NCBI RefSeq assembly: GCF_008065115.1
Contig: NZ_CP042913.1
Location: forward strand, 3,817,658 to 3,881,657
Direction of reading: 5' to 3'
DNA from: Bythopirellula goksoeyrii
Lineage (GTDB): Bacteria > Planctomycetota > Planctomycetia > Pirellulales > Lacipirellulaceae
Length of the DNA stretch: 64,000 nt
Positions within the stretch are counted from its first letter, which is position 1; the number at the start of each line of letters is the position of its first letter. Position numbers and translations under genes: made by a program. The notes under the pieces were generated by a model that was not told where the DNA came from, ran no database searches, and worked only from the letters and a program-made list of their open reading frames with translations. Shown here one piece after another: positions 9,503 through 18,786 of this stretch.

Positions 9503-9937
9503 TCAAATCAGCAGGCGGCACAAAAGAATGCATGCGTCTACCCGTGAATGGGAAATTACGAAAGAAGACAAGACAGAGGCGGCTCTCATCGGTTCTATTG
9601 TCATTTTCAGTTGCCAGAAGCAGCCGAAGGCGGCAAAGTCGGAGAGGGAGGACGAAGCTTGTCCAGACCGCGCCAGAGCAGTAAATGGTGTTTGATGGCA
9701 TTGACAGCTGCAAGGCTGTTTATCATTCGGCTCACTTTTGCACTCGTTACCGCAGCATTTGCTGGCACATGCGGTACAACACAGTGATGCACCGGTTGCT
9801 GTGGTCGAGATTCTGCAGCTACTCGTGTCTCGACATCCTGAGCAGAGGCACTGTCCAGCAAGAGTTGCTGGGCACGGCATCCACAAGGCGAGGCAGACTG
9901 CCACGACGTTTCGAATTCTTCTGGCTCGATAAAACAT
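9503..9937 (-). CDS. Small exported Cys-rich protein (copy A of a four-member local family)
   Basis: 144 aa from an ATG at 9937 (MFYRARRIRNVVAVCLALW), with signal peptide cleaved near TLAGQCLC. It then has dense Cys pairs (CCTACASKCCGNEC) and CSCQCHQTP, and a C-terminus ending CILLCRLLI. Similar proteins sit at 16681, 27523 and 38584; all share an export signal, a Cys/His patch and an end in Leu/Phe-Leu-Ile. The upstream frame to 9994 is not needed. The Cys clusters suggest soft-metal binding in the periplasm (inference). No named family is known to me. Confidence 0.65.
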   Translation of the reverse strand: MFYRARRIRNVVAVCLALWMPCPATLAGQCLCSGCRDTSSCRISTTATGASLCCTACASKCCGNECKSEPNDKQPCSCQCHQTPFTALARSGQASSSLSDFAAFGCFWQLKMTIEPMRAASVLSSFVISHSRVDACILLCRLLI

Positions 9938-10095
9938 ACTGACGCTCAGATAGTGCCACGTAAAAAGTCGATTAATACAACTATCGACTAACATTACAAA
10001 GTCGCATGATCAAAAACATCTCTTCCTAAAAGCACACATTGATTGCTATCACGTATTCTAGATGTGCTCCTCATATAATAACTCGACGGAGTGAC

Positions 10096-10650
10096 TCAGT
10101 GTTTGTGCCCTTCATGAGAGGCCTCTCCATGGTCGTGGTGAATCTCTCCACGATATTGTTTTCCACCGATTTCCACAGCAAGTTGTGCTTTTACATCTTC
10201 ATGGTCGAGATCTTCGGCAAGTTCCTCTTCAGTTGAAGCAAACCGTGACGACTTGCCAGCCGGGTCGCTCGACTGTGGGCTGGCTTTCAGTGCAAACTGC
10301 TCAGCTTTTCCGTCGTGGCTTAGATTCACCAATATTTCAGTTGCATAAAGTGGCACGAGTTTCTTTGCAGCCGAGTCGAGAAGATAAACCGTCACCGTGT
10401 GGGTCGCATCGTCATGAACTATTTCCGCATGATATTCCTCATTGCCAAGCTCAACCAGGCTACCACCATGAGGGCCTTCGCTGGGATGGGCATGGTCGTC
10501 GTGCCCCGTTGCCACCGTGGCGGGTGGGCCTGCGGTCTGCGTACCATGAGACGCGGTTGATGGCTGAGACGAGTCGCTACCGCAACCAATTATTCCAACT
10601 GCAACAACGATGCAAAAGGGAATTTCTAACAAAGTGTATTGTAGGTTCAT
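10096..10650 (-). CDS. His-rich lipoprotein, last gene of the CusBA-type operon
   Basis: 184 aa. The N-terminus has a lipobox (VGIIGCGS), so it should be a lipid-anchored envelope protein. After a Ser/Thr linker comes HDDHAHPSEGPHGGSLVEL, a His-rich GPHGG motif often seen in planctomycete proteins beside CusA/CzcA pumps, then a beta-rich domain (EEYHAEIVHDDATHTVTVYL). The end is again His-rich (EIHHDHGEASHEGHKH). It lies about 100 bp after the 10752 gene on the same strand. A periplasmic metal-chaperone or buffering role is inferred. Confidence 0.75.
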   Translation of the reverse strand: MNLQYTLLEIPFCIVVAVGIIGCGSDSSQPSTASHGTQTAGPPATVATGHDDHAHPSEGPHGGSLVELGNEEYHAEIVHDDATHTVTVYLLDSAAKKLVPLYATEILVNLSHDGKAEQFALKASPQSSDPAGKSSRFASTEEELAEDLDHEDVKAQLAVEIGGKQYRGEIHHDHGEASHEGHKH

Positions 10651-10751
10651 GATTAAACTCCTTCTGAAAATGAGTACAACTGTTTGACGTGAACTTTCGA
10701 ATTCTGTTGAATGGGACTCTGCGGTAAGATCTCACGAAATGCCCTGTTATC

Positions 10752-11411
10752 TCAGTCCTCATGATTGGCTTCAAAGCCAGCCTTAGTAAGCCATTGTTGC
10801 CAATACTCAGCGTCTTCGTGTGTAGAGAGCTCTAAGTGCTTCCAATCAACACAACGAATTTGAATGCCTGGCTGACCAGTCTGCTGAGGTTCCTGCACTT
10901 CACATCCTAACCCCTTGGCAATCGCCAACAGTTCCTGCGAATCTAATTCGGGTTCAGGTTGCAATGTGGCCCAATTAGAAAGTCGGAACATTACTTCTTC
11001 ATGTTCTTCACCGTGCTTGTTCTCGTCGTGATCATGTCCGTGCTCTTCGGTGTGGCCTGCTTCATGCTCAGCCTCATGGCCATGGAGCGTAGTAAAGCCA
11101 GCAGCCGTGAGCCATTCTTCCCACTGGTGTGCCAGTTCATCGCTGGCAACCGTCAAGGACTTCCACTTGGGACAAAGATAGGTAACAGCATCGTGTCCAT
11201 TAGTTCCGGCGGGAGAGACTTCGCAGCCCAGGTTGCGGACTGCATCTAAGTGTTCACGGGCCTTTTGTTGATTGTCGAATTCCAACGTCATACTTTCCGG
11301 CAAACGATACGCAATCACAAATTCTTCATCCTGATGGGCGGACGATTGTGCATAGGCATTCGTTGATGCTATACCAAGCACAAGTGCTCCAAGTAGCATG
11401 GGATACTTCAT
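10752..11411 (-). CDS. Exported protein with tandem-duplicated domain around a His/Glu-rich linker
   Basis: 219 aa with a clear signal peptide (MKYPMLLGALVLGIASTNAYA). Two similar units follow. The first contains LGCEVSPAGTN, then CPKWKSLTVAS and HQWEEWLTAAGF. The second contains LGCEVQEPQQTG, then CVDWKHLELST and YWQQWLTKAGF. Each keeps one LGCEV Cys and one later Cys before a Trp-Lys pair. Between them is HGHEAEHEAGHTEEHGHDHD and further His/Glu. It follows the pump gene directly (66 bp), so it is likely co-expressed. It probably binds metal in the periplasm (inference). I know no named family. Confidence 0.75.
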   Translation of the reverse strand: MKYPMLLGALVLGIASTNAYAQSSAHQDEEFVIAYRLPESMTLEFDNQQKAREHLDAVRNLGCEVSPAGTNGHDAVTYLCPKWKSLTVASDELAHQWEEWLTAAGFTTLHGHEAEHEAGHTEEHGHDHDENKHGEEHEEVMFRLSNWATLQPEPELDSQELLAIAKGLGCEVQEPQQTGQPGIQIRCVDWKHLELSTHEDAEYWQQWLTKAGFEANHED

Positions 11412-11477
11412 TCTTTTTTCCTCCTTGTTTGGATTGCAGAACTCATATACAAATTGCCCAAGTCTGAGACGCCAGCC

Positions 11478-14400
11478 TTAGGTAAACTCTTCTTCTACTT
11501 CAAGAGCTATACGCTCCTGACCAGCCGCCACTACGCGGCGTGCAGAACCGATGCCTGTAGTCCAGAATAAAGCTGGACGCACGAGGAACTCCAACAGCGT
11601 ACTGGATACCAGTCCGCCGATGATGACCGTGGCTACCGGGTACAAAATCTCTTTACCCGGCTCACCAGCGGCGAGGGCCAGCGGTACCAGTCCGATGCCC
11701 GAAGTGAGAGCTGTCATCAGTACCGGTGCTAAGCGATCCTTGCCGGCTCGAACTACCATCTCGCGTGTCCAGTCCTCCCCTTCGTACTTGACCAAATGCA
11801 GATAGTGGTTGATCAGCAGGATTCCATTGCGAGAGGCAATACCACAAAGCGAAATAAAGCCGACCATGCTTGCCACACTCAGCGTCTGCCCGGTGAGATA
11901 TATCGACGCCACGCTACCAATGAAAGCCATGGGGAGCGCGACCATCACCTGTAAAGCAAGGTTTGCCGAATGAAACATTTTGTAGAGCACCAGGAACATA
12001 CCGACTAGCGATACGACAAAGAGGATACCGATCAAACGCGATGCCGACTGCTGGCTTTCGAACTGTCCGCTATACTCGACGAAATAGCCTGATGGCAATT
12101 CAGCGACAATCGGCTGGAGTCGCTCCTTAATATCTCCCACAACGTCGACGAGTCCGCGTCCAGAAACATTGCATTGCACGACAATTCGGCGTCGCACTTG
12201 CTCGCGATTGACTGTGTTTGGACCGCCGGCTTTGTACACCCGGGCAACATCTTCTAGCTTCACGCTACCACCACCAGGTAAATCTATTTGAAGTCGCTTA
12301 AGGGCATTCAGGTCTTCTCGAAACTCTTCCCCCATTCGGACCATGAGATCGAAGGTTCGTTGTCCGTCGAGCACCTGAGAAACAACCTCACCTTGCATCG
12401 CGGTCTCAACGAATTCATTGACGTCACTGCGGCGGAGTCCGAACGCCTTGAGTTTTTGGCCATCTGCTTCAATTCTTAGTTGGGGAATGATCACCTGTTG
12501 TTCGACCTGCAAGTCGCGGATGCCCTCGATATCCGCAATAGCGGCCTGCATACCTTGCGCCTGACGGCGCAGCTCGTCCAGATCATCTCCAAAGAGCTTT
12601 ATGGCAACTTGAGCCTTCACGCCTGAGAGCATGTGAGAAATCAGGTGCGCCAAGGGCTGTTCTACCGCAGTCACGATGCCGGGGATGTCCGCCAAGGCTT
12701 CGCTGATTTCTTCAATGACTTCTTCTCGCGAACGCTCGGTATTAGGGTTCACGGTCGCCACGAACTCTGTGACGTTGACTCCCTCGGCATGCTCATCGAG
12801 TTCGGCACGCCCGGTCTTCCGGACAAAGGCCGTCAAATCGTCGAGCTGGCTGAGACGCTCTTCCACACGTACCGCGACTTGATTCGAAGTGGCCAGAGAA
12901 GTACCGGGTGGCAAGAGCACATTGATCTGAACGGCCCCCTCATTGAAAGGGGGTAAAAAATCGCTCTCTAGTCGCAAGAGAGCCCAGCCTGAAATTGCTA
13001 CCGCAATCATCGCTGTTGCAAGGATTGGCCATGCCAATCTCAAACTGATCCGAATGACCATGCCGGCGATTACTTTCAACCAGCGAAGAAGGAAACCGTC
13101 TCTTTCTTCGCCAGCAGTACTCGATCCACTCAGTAGCCAGTAGCTCAGTACAGGTGTTACCGTCAACGATACTAAGAGGGAAGATGCGATCGAGACCAAA
13201 TAAGAGATGCCAAGTGGCGTAAAGAGTCTGCCTTCCATCCCAGAGAGGGCGAAGAGTGGCACGAATACTAGCATGACGATTACAGTGCCGTAAACAATCG
13301 AGTTGCGAATCTCAACACTTGCCTGAAATACCACCAAGAGTGGATTCTGAGGGGATTGCAATTGACGGTTCTCACGCAAGCGCCGGAATATATTTTCGAC
13401 GTCAACGATGGCATCATCGACTAATTCACCAATGGCGACTGCCAATCCCCCTAACGTCATCGTATTGACGGAAAGTCCAAACGCCGCGAACACCATCGCC
13501 GTGATCACGATAGAGAGTGGAATTGCTGTGAGAGTGATCAGCGTGGTGCGGAGGTTCATTAGAAACAGAAAAAGGATGATGACGACCAAAATGGCACCAT
13601 CGCGCAGTGCTTCCACGACGTTTTCAATTGCCAGATCGATGAACTCTTTTTGCTGGTACAATTCAGGAAGGATCCGGACGTCCGCCGGGAGAGAAGCTTG
13701 CATCTCCTCCAGAGCTGCAGTGACCCTATTGGTTACCTCGCGAGTGTCTCCTTGTGGCTGTTTTAAGATGGTGAGTACAACCGCTGTTCCACCGGTCATC
13801 TCGCCTTGCTCGTTACGGGCGTAGGCGGAACTATCGCCCCGCTTCACTTGCGCCCCTTCGACGATCCGGGCCACCTGCGAAAGCGTCACTGACTGCCGCT
13901 CCCGTTGTTTGACGACAACGTCGCCAATCTCCTCCACTGTTTTCACGCGACCGAGTGAGCGCACCAAATACTCGTTCGGGCCTTGTTCGTCCAGGTAGCC
14001 ACCTGCCGTGTTTTGATTACTTTGTTGTAGGGCCGTTTTTACTTCGTGCAGGGAAACTCCGAACCGCAATAACATGTCCGGATCTACCAACACCTGAAAC
14101 TGCTTGCGATCCCCCCCCATGACGATCACTTGGGAAACTCCTGGAATTGTCAGAAGTCGTTGACGCACAACCCAGTCGGCCAAAGTCCTCAGTTGAATCG
14201 GAGTAGTATCACCCTCAGCGGTCATGCCGATCATCATGATTTGACCCATGATCGACGAAATGGGCATCAATTGAGGTTTAGCTCCGGGTGGCAATGTATC
14301 GGTTGCGATGGCCAAACGTTCAGCCACGATCTGTCTGTCGTTGTAGATGTCCGTCCCCCAATCGAATTCGACGTAAACGACCGACAATCCGATACCTGAG

Positions 14401-14654
14401 GAGGTCCGAACCGCCTGAACACCTGTGGCACCGTTGAGTACCGTCTCAATCGGGAACGTAATAAGCGTTTCCACTTCTTCGGGGGCCATCCCGGAGGCCT
14501 CCGTCATAACCACCACACGAGGACGGTTGAGATTGGGGAAGACGTCGATGGGAAGCTGCAAGGCTTGCCAGCCACCATAGCCCAAGAGAAACAGCGCAGC
14601 CGCAATGACCAGAAGGCGGTTCAGCAGCGCGAAGCGAATGATTCCATTTAGCAT
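11478..14654 (-). CDS. cusA: Heavy-metal efflux RND pump, CusA/CzcA family
   Basis: Complete 1,058-aa pump protein, the family's usual length. It begins MLNGIIRFALLNRLLVIAAA and shows the proton-relay segment in the first membrane block (VAIGELVDDAIVDVENIFRR), two large periplasmic loops, and a tail with RLAPVLMTALTSGIGLVPLA. The relay segment here reads GELVDDA, the pattern of the divergent CusA-like group in this phylum, unlike GAIDFG in the other two pumps. The start overlaps the end of the upstream four-helix gene by 7 nt. The membrane fusion partner is at 15111-16514. The exported metal (copper/silver or divalent cations) is not certain, so the symbol is tentative. Confidence 0.9.
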   Translation of the reverse strand: MLNGIIRFALLNRLLVIAAALFLLGYGGWQALQLPIDVFPNLNRPRVVVMTEASGMAPEEVETLITFPIETVLNGATGVQAVRTSSGIGLSVVYVEFDWGTDIYNDRQIVAERLAIATDTLPPGAKPQLMPISSIMGQIMMIGMTAEGDTTPIQLRTLADWVVRQRLLTIPGVSQVIVMGGDRKQFQVLVDPDMLLRFGVSLHEVKTALQQSNQNTAGGYLDEQGPNEYLVRSLGRVKTVEEIGDVVVKQRERQSVTLSQVARIVEGAQVKRGDSSAYARNEQGEMTGGTAVVLTILKQPQGDTREVTNRVTAALEEMQASLPADVRILPELYQQKEFIDLAIENVVEALRDGAILVVIILFLFLMNLRTTLITLTAIPLSIVITAMVFAAFGLSVNTMTLGGLAVAIGELVDDAIVDVENIFRRLRENRQLQSPQNPLLVVFQASVEIRNSIVYGTVIVMLVFVPLFALSGMEGRLFTPLGISYLVSIASSLLVSLTVTPVLSYWLLSGSSTAGEERDGFLLRWLKVIAGMVIRISLRLAWPILATAMIAVAISGWALLRLESDFLPPFNEGAVQINVLLPPGTSLATSNQVAVRVEERLSQLDDLTAFVRKTGRAELDEHAEGVNVTEFVATVNPNTERSREEVIEEISEALADIPGIVTAVEQPLAHLISHMLSGVKAQVAIKLFGDDLDELRRQAQGMQAAIADIEGIRDLQVEQQVIIPQLRIEADGQKLKAFGLRRSDVNEFVETAMQGEVVSQVLDGQRTFDLMVRMGEEFREDLNALKRLQIDLPGGGSVKLEDVARVYKAGGPNTVNREQVRRRIVVQCNVSGRGLVDVVGDIKERLQPIVAELPSGYFVEYSGQFESQQSASRLIGILFVVSLVGMFLVLYKMFHSANLALQVMVALPMAFIGSVASIYLTGQTLSVASMVGFISLCGIASRNGILLINHYLHLVKYEGEDWTREMVVRAGKDRLAPVLMTALTSGIGLVPLALAAGEPGKEILYPVATVIIGGLVSSTLLEFLVRPALFWTTGIGSARRVVAAGQERIALEVEEEFT

Positions 14655-15052
14655 AGGGACGTGTTGGGGGTTGAGATTTTAGGGGGAATGCTTTTCGAAC
14701 GTTTTTCGAGTGATGAACTTAGATCACTTAGCATGCGTGCCAATTCTTCGCACAATGCGTACACAGTAGCGAACGTGGTTAGCGATACCAGATCTCGCCG
14801 ACGTACCACTTCTAATAGTGAAATAGTCTTCATGAGGCTGCCATATGCCACCGAAACAAAGTGAGCAAAATCATTGTTTGTTACTCTTTCGCAACCCACT
14901 GCAATGTTGGTTGGGATGGAGACGACTGCTTCGTACAGGTGGCTCGACAATCCATACATCTCATCATGGGGAAGGTTTTCGATCACTTGGTAAATTACAT
15001 CTGTCAGTTCGATGGACTTCGTCCACACGTCAAGTTTTTCAAAAGTGAACAT
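14648..15052 (-). CDS. Four-helix bundle protein (S23 / TIGR02436 family)
   Basis: 134 aa from the ATG at 15052 (MFTFEKLDVWTKSIEL). It follows the family pattern closely: FEKLDVW, LPHDEMYGLSSHLYEAVVSI, PTNIAVGCER and FAHFVSVAYGSLMK. Such proteins occur in rRNA intervening sequences or as free genes; the function is unknown and they form pentamers or bundles. It is unusual here: it sits between the membrane fusion gene and the pump gene, overlapping the pump start by 7 nt, so translation is coupled. Confidence 0.85.
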   Translation of the reverse strand: MFTFEKLDVWTKSIELTDVIYQVIENLPHDEMYGLSSHLYEAVVSIPTNIAVGCERVTNNDFAHFVSVAYGSLMKTISLLEVVRRRDLVSLTTFATVYALCEELARMLSDLSSSLEKRSKSIPPKISTPNTSLC

Positions 15053-15110
15053 AATCGGATGCTCTCTAACTTTTGTACAGTTCGTGTTTCTCAACACTCG
15101 ACTCTCCCGC

Positions 15111-16514
15111 CTAATGGTTGTGACCTGCGTGAGGATCGATGCCGCCCCCCGCTTTGTTCTTAAGTGCTAAGTGCATCTGGTAAGCACCGTTGCCAGCGAT
15201 TACATCCCCTTGGAAAAGCGCTCCATCATTTGCGACGACGACCGAGTCTTGATCCCGATAAAGTACCTGTACGGACACTTGATCGAAGTGGTCACCATTT
15301 TGCCGGTAGACATACGCTTCGGCCCCTTCATCGACTACGGCTGTCGTGGGCAATACCAACTGGTCTTTCCACGTCTCAACCGGTACTTTGAGCTGCATAC
15401 GTTGGCCAGGCTTGTAAAACCATTCAACGAATCGTTTACCAGCCGATGTGGATTTATCGAGCGCAATTCTATTTTTAAGGCGTAGGTAAACCTTAAAGGC
15501 CCGTGTATCGGGGTCGATCTGATCGGCTACATAGAGCACCTCCAGATCAGAAATTTCAGCGCCGGGTGAATCGTTCACAAGTAAATTGGCCGTCACATGC
15601 CGGCCCTGTTCAGCGGCACGTCGGATTTGAGTTGCATCATCCTCGAAGGCCAATGCTTCGATGTGTAGTTCGCAATGATCGGCGAGCACTGCCAATTCAC
15701 GACCTGCATCCACTTGCTCTCCTTGGGCAACTCCCAATCTCTGGATTTGATATGGGTGATCTTCTGCACAGCCGTCTCCGTTGTGAGTATGTGCTGGAGC
15801 CCGTATCGTGATCATTTGCAGAAGCTGTCCGGAATTGCGTATGTCCTTGACCTGTTCTTCGCTCAGTCCATGCAGCAGCATCGCCTGAGCTTCAGCACGA
15901 AGCGATGCCTCCAGCTTTTGTTTTTCATATTCTTGTTCAAGAACTCGGCGTCCTGCGATGACCCCCGCATCCAGTGACTTCAACCGCGTGATTTCGCGGT
16001 TTACGATGGCTAAATTCTCAGAAGTGCGCAAGTAGTCACGTTGTGCCGCGACCAACTCCTCATGGGTCAGGCGCATCTCAAATAAAGGTTGGCTCGGTTC
16101 AATCGCTTCGCCGTCGACTGAATGAATCTCAGTGATTACACCTGTCAATGGGGCCGTAACATGGGCCTGGGAACGTCCCGGTCTCTCCACGACAATTGCT
16201 GGTAACGAAAGCTTCTTGTCGTATTGAGTCGGCTTGACCGCGAAAGGCTCATATCCGATATTCTTCAGGCCCTTTTCACTTAATTCGATCGAGGCTGCTT
16301 CATTGTGACCCGCATGGTTGTGGTCGTGCTCGTCTTCGTGCGCAGCTTCTTCTGCGGCAATCGCAGCCGGCTTTGCAGATTCAGAAACCAAGCGCTGGAC
16401 CAATGGCCACCATTGACCGCGCGTGAATGTAGCGGCAATCGTGACACCAATCACAACGGCACCCAGCACGAATAGTTTGTAGCGTTTCTGATATTGAGTT
16501 GTCGGCTTAGACAT
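15111..16514 (-). CDS. Efflux RND periplasmic adaptor (membrane fusion protein, CusB-like)
   Basis: 467 aa from the ATG at 16514 (MSKPTTQYQKRYKLFVLGA), which has GGAGG upstream. One N-terminal membrane anchor is followed by a His-rich stretch (HEDEHDHNHAGHNEAAS), a barrel-sandwich/lipoyl region (PLTGVITEIHSVDGEAIEPS), a helical hairpin, and beta-barrel parts (VPVETWKDQLVLPTTAVVD). The C-terminus is again His-containing (GGIDPHAGHNH). It links the pump at 11478-14654 to an outer-membrane channel, probably the TolC-like protein at 19901 or another copy. The His-rich N-terminal stretch suggests metal loading of the adaptor. Confidence 0.88.
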   Translation of the reverse strand: MSKPTTQYQKRYKLFVLGAVVIGVTIAATFTRGQWWPLVQRLVSESAKPAAIAAEEAAHEDEHDHNHAGHNEAASIELSEKGLKNIGYEPFAVKPTQYDKKLSLPAIVVERPGRSQAHVTAPLTGVITEIHSVDGEAIEPSQPLFEMRLTHEELVAAQRDYLRTSENLAIVNREITRLKSLDAGVIAGRRVLEQEYEKQKLEASLRAEAQAMLLHGLSEEQVKDIRNSGQLLQMITIRAPAHTHNGDGCAEDHPYQIQRLGVAQGEQVDAGRELAVLADHCELHIEALAFEDDATQIRRAAEQGRHVTANLLVNDSPGAEISDLEVLYVADQIDPDTRAFKVYLRLKNRIALDKSTSAGKRFVEWFYKPGQRMQLKVPVETWKDQLVLPTTAVVDEGAEAYVYRQNGDHFDQVSVQVLYRDQDSVVVANDGALFQGDVIAGNGAYQMHLALKNKAGGGIDPHAGHNH

Positions 16515-16680
16515 ATGGGTTTGTTCCACCTCCAAGAATGCCAATACAAGCACCCTTGGTCGAGGACTGTGAGAAACTTCTGGAATAATCCTGAGGGGAC
16601 GAACGCCACGCAGGCATGAATTGCTCCAGGCTATCGCCCAAGCAGTTTACCTAGAGGCATTACAGCGAGAGTCGCTGCTA

Positions 16681-17100
16681 TCAGATCAAGAGAATGCTCA
16701 GCGCAAGGTGCGAGCGCACTGGCAGCCGTGGAGGCGACTGCGTAAGTGAGGACAATAGAGTTCGTGAGAGATTATCACAGCCCTGCAGAGAGAATTCGTC
16801 GCAAACGAGAATGTCATTATTGAACGGAGACGTAAATGAGAGATCCAAACTGCCCGACGAAGTCAACCATTGGCAATTTGCATGGTGACAGTCGTGGTCC
16901 TCACCAGGAGCGTGGTTACAAGGGGCTGTCGGAGCATTACCTTCGTGATGATGCGAATGTGTTGCCTCGTGGGAGTCGTGTTCAAACTGGTCTATAGAAC
17001 CTACTTGACAAGCTGGATGGTGATCCGCATGAGCGCAGCATCCCATGACGGCATGTCCGAGTACACTGAAAACAGTAAGTACGACGATTAATCGATTCAT
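16681..17100 (-). CDS. Small exported Cys/His-rich protein (copy D of the four-member local family)
   Basis: 139 aa: signal peptide MNRLIVVLTVFSVLGHAVMG, then CCAHADHHPAC, a long His-rich part (DSHEATHSHHHEG), CNHAPGEDHDCHHANC, and a C-terminus LALSILLI. It is the richest in His of the four copies. Its stop is 166 bp upstream of the adaptor start, so it probably heads the efflux operon. A metal-binding sensor, scavenger or chaperone role is inferred from composition only. Confidence 0.7.
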   Translation of the reverse strand: MNRLIVVLTVFSVLGHAVMGCCAHADHHPACQVGSIDQFEHDSHEATHSHHHEGNAPTAPCNHAPGEDHDCHHANCQWLTSSGSLDLSFTSPFNNDILVCDEFSLQGCDNLSRTLLSSLTQSPPRLPVRSHLALSILLI

Positions 17101-17514
17101 AAATATCTGAATAAATTAAAGTAAGGCAGCAGTCCGAAGATAAATTATCGCCTTCCTCGGAAACTACGTCTATGGCAGTTTCCCAGTTCACTTAGATGAA
17201 TGGGGTCCTACCAGCCACTATTTCTCAATTATCGGCAGTGAATCATCTCCAACTTCAATAAAGCGGGTGCTAAGCAATGGAATCGCCCATCCAGCTGCGT
17301 CATTTGAGGCAATATAATTAACGCCCCAGGTGGAAATAGGCTTTGAGAAGCAGCGGAGGCCTACGATTCTAACTTGTTATTGTACAAGTAGTTAGTGCAA
17401 TCAAAGCTAGCTCGCGACATGATGCTAGTCAGTTTGGGGTCAACTGGTCTGGAACTGGAATGCATTGCACCTATTCCCACAATCTGCTGATTTATATTTT
17501 ACCTGTCGCTTGCT
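17101..17514. other. Intergenic region with a possible minus-strand coding remnant
   Basis: On the minus strand bases about 17382-17219 read as one open frame without a good start: QVRIVGLRCFSKPIST, then WGVNYIASNDAAGWAIPLLS and FIEVGDDSLPIIEK before a stop. This looks protein-like rather than random but I cannot name it; it may be the tail of a lost gene. The rest of the gap must hold the divergent promoters for the 17100 minus gene and the 17671 plus gene, but no clear boxes are seen. Confidence 0.35.
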
Positions 17515-17670
17515 GTGTATAATTCTCCTTTAGGCGCTTTCATGAAGCGCATTTCAGTTGCTTTAAGCCGTACATTCGGACGCAATCTGTCACAAGATAG
17601 GTGGCAAATTCCCTTTGGTAGAGGTTTATCTAGTGAACAACGGTCGATATTGGCCGAGGAGGACAGACAA

Positions 17671-18537
17671 ATGAGAAAGAATTTCCTATCGGCGATTGTG
17701 TGTTTCATGGCGATCACTTCGCTTTTTTGTCAATCGCAGGTTGTAAGGGCTCAGCACGGACACGGTGGACACAGCGGACACGGTGGACACAGCGGACATG
17801 GTGGACATGGTGGACATGGTGGACATGGTGGACATGGTGGACACAGCGGACATGGCGGTCACAGACATGTCGATGTCCATGTTGGAGGTGGATACGGACA
17901 TGGAGGTGGATACGGGCACTTCGGTGTCCATCTAGGCCATCGTTATGTGGTGCCTCACTATAATCATCATTACCATGGAACGTACTGGGTAGATTCGGGG
18001 CGTTACTACTACCAGCCACAGACGTATGTTGCGGATGCAGGCACTTATACCGTATCCAAACCGATCGCGGTCGAATTTGGCAGCTTGACACAAGTCGCCG
18101 ACTTGTCTGGTCGTTTGGAGCAGCTTGCCAACGAACTATGCCTCGACATGCATTACAACTATGCTCCCAATTCCGGGTTTGCTCAGACGTACCGTGAAGC
18201 TTATCAGATTTATGAGTCTACCAAATACTTATCCGCTCTAGACAACCAGCAAGAGCGTGACGAACTTGCACTGCAAGTACAAAATCTTGATCCCTTGTTT
18301 CATCAGGTTCAGAGTAAAATTGTAGGGTGGAACCGACAACATCAGCGTCAGATTGGACAAGGAGGTATCCTCAGCAAAATGGAACTGATGGAAGCACTAT
18401 TACATCACCTCATGTATGACGCTGGCATCAATCCCCATGACAAACAAACCGTAGAACTAGCCCCACCCCCGGCAGAAATCGCGCCACCGCCGACCGTACT
18501 TGATGTGGAGACTTCCCCGCCACCGAGCTTGCCTTAA
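17671..18537 (+). CDS. Secreted His-Gly-repeat protein
   Basis: 288 aa from the ATG at 17671, chosen because GAGGAGG lies 8 nt upstream; an in-frame Met at 17515 is less likely. After a signal peptide (MRKNFLSAIVCFMAITSLFC) there is a run of HGG/HSG repeats (about 11 units of HGGHSG type), then GGGYGHGGGYGHFGVHLGHR and a Tyr-rich stretch. The C-terminal half is helical (LSGRLEQLANELCLDMHYNY) and the end is Pro-rich. It reads opposite to its neighbours. His-Gly repeats suggest metal binding outside the cytoplasm (inference). Confidence 0.75.
   Translation: MRKNFLSAIVCFMAITSLFCQSQVVRAQHGHGGHSGHGGHSGHGGHGGHGGHGGHGGHSGHGGHRHVDVHVGGGYGHGGGYGHFGVHLGHRYVVPHYNHHYHGTYWVDSGRYYYQPQTYVADAGTYTVSKPIAVEFGSLTQVADLSGRLEQLANELCLDMHYNYAPNSGFAQTYREAYQIYESTKYLSALDNQQERDELALQVQNLDPLFHQVQSKIVGWNRQHQRQIGQGGILSKMELMEALLHHLMYDAGINPHDKQTVELAPPPAEIAPPPTVLDVETSPPPSLP
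17757..17865 (+). repeat. In-frame minisatellite coding for HGG/HSG
   Basis: Tandem 9-bp units of the type ggacatggt or ggacacagc, encoding Gly-His-Gly and Gly-His-Ser. Several central units are identical at the DNA level, which points to recent slippage or unequal exchange. The copy number could vary between strains. Confidence 0.85.
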
Positions 18538-18786
18538 GGATCGCAATCAGACACGTATCTCTGTTCATTCACCTCTCGTGCGATAACGAGCAGGGTGGAC
18601 ATTCGAGTTCTAATCGCTACAATACACTTCTATTAGATGGTCGGTGGATACCTGCGACGATGCAATGACGCGTCTTAAAGTCTGACACTCCACGAAGCGA
18701 CATTAGCACATCTTAATTATTAGCGTGTGAATCAAAGTCTTTTAATTTTTCGCACGCTCCCGATACTGCCTATTCCAGAACCCCTC

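Noticed and set aside
17757-17865. Tandem repeat considered as a CRISPR array
   Set aside because: Units are 9 bp, in frame, without spacers, and code for His-Gly.
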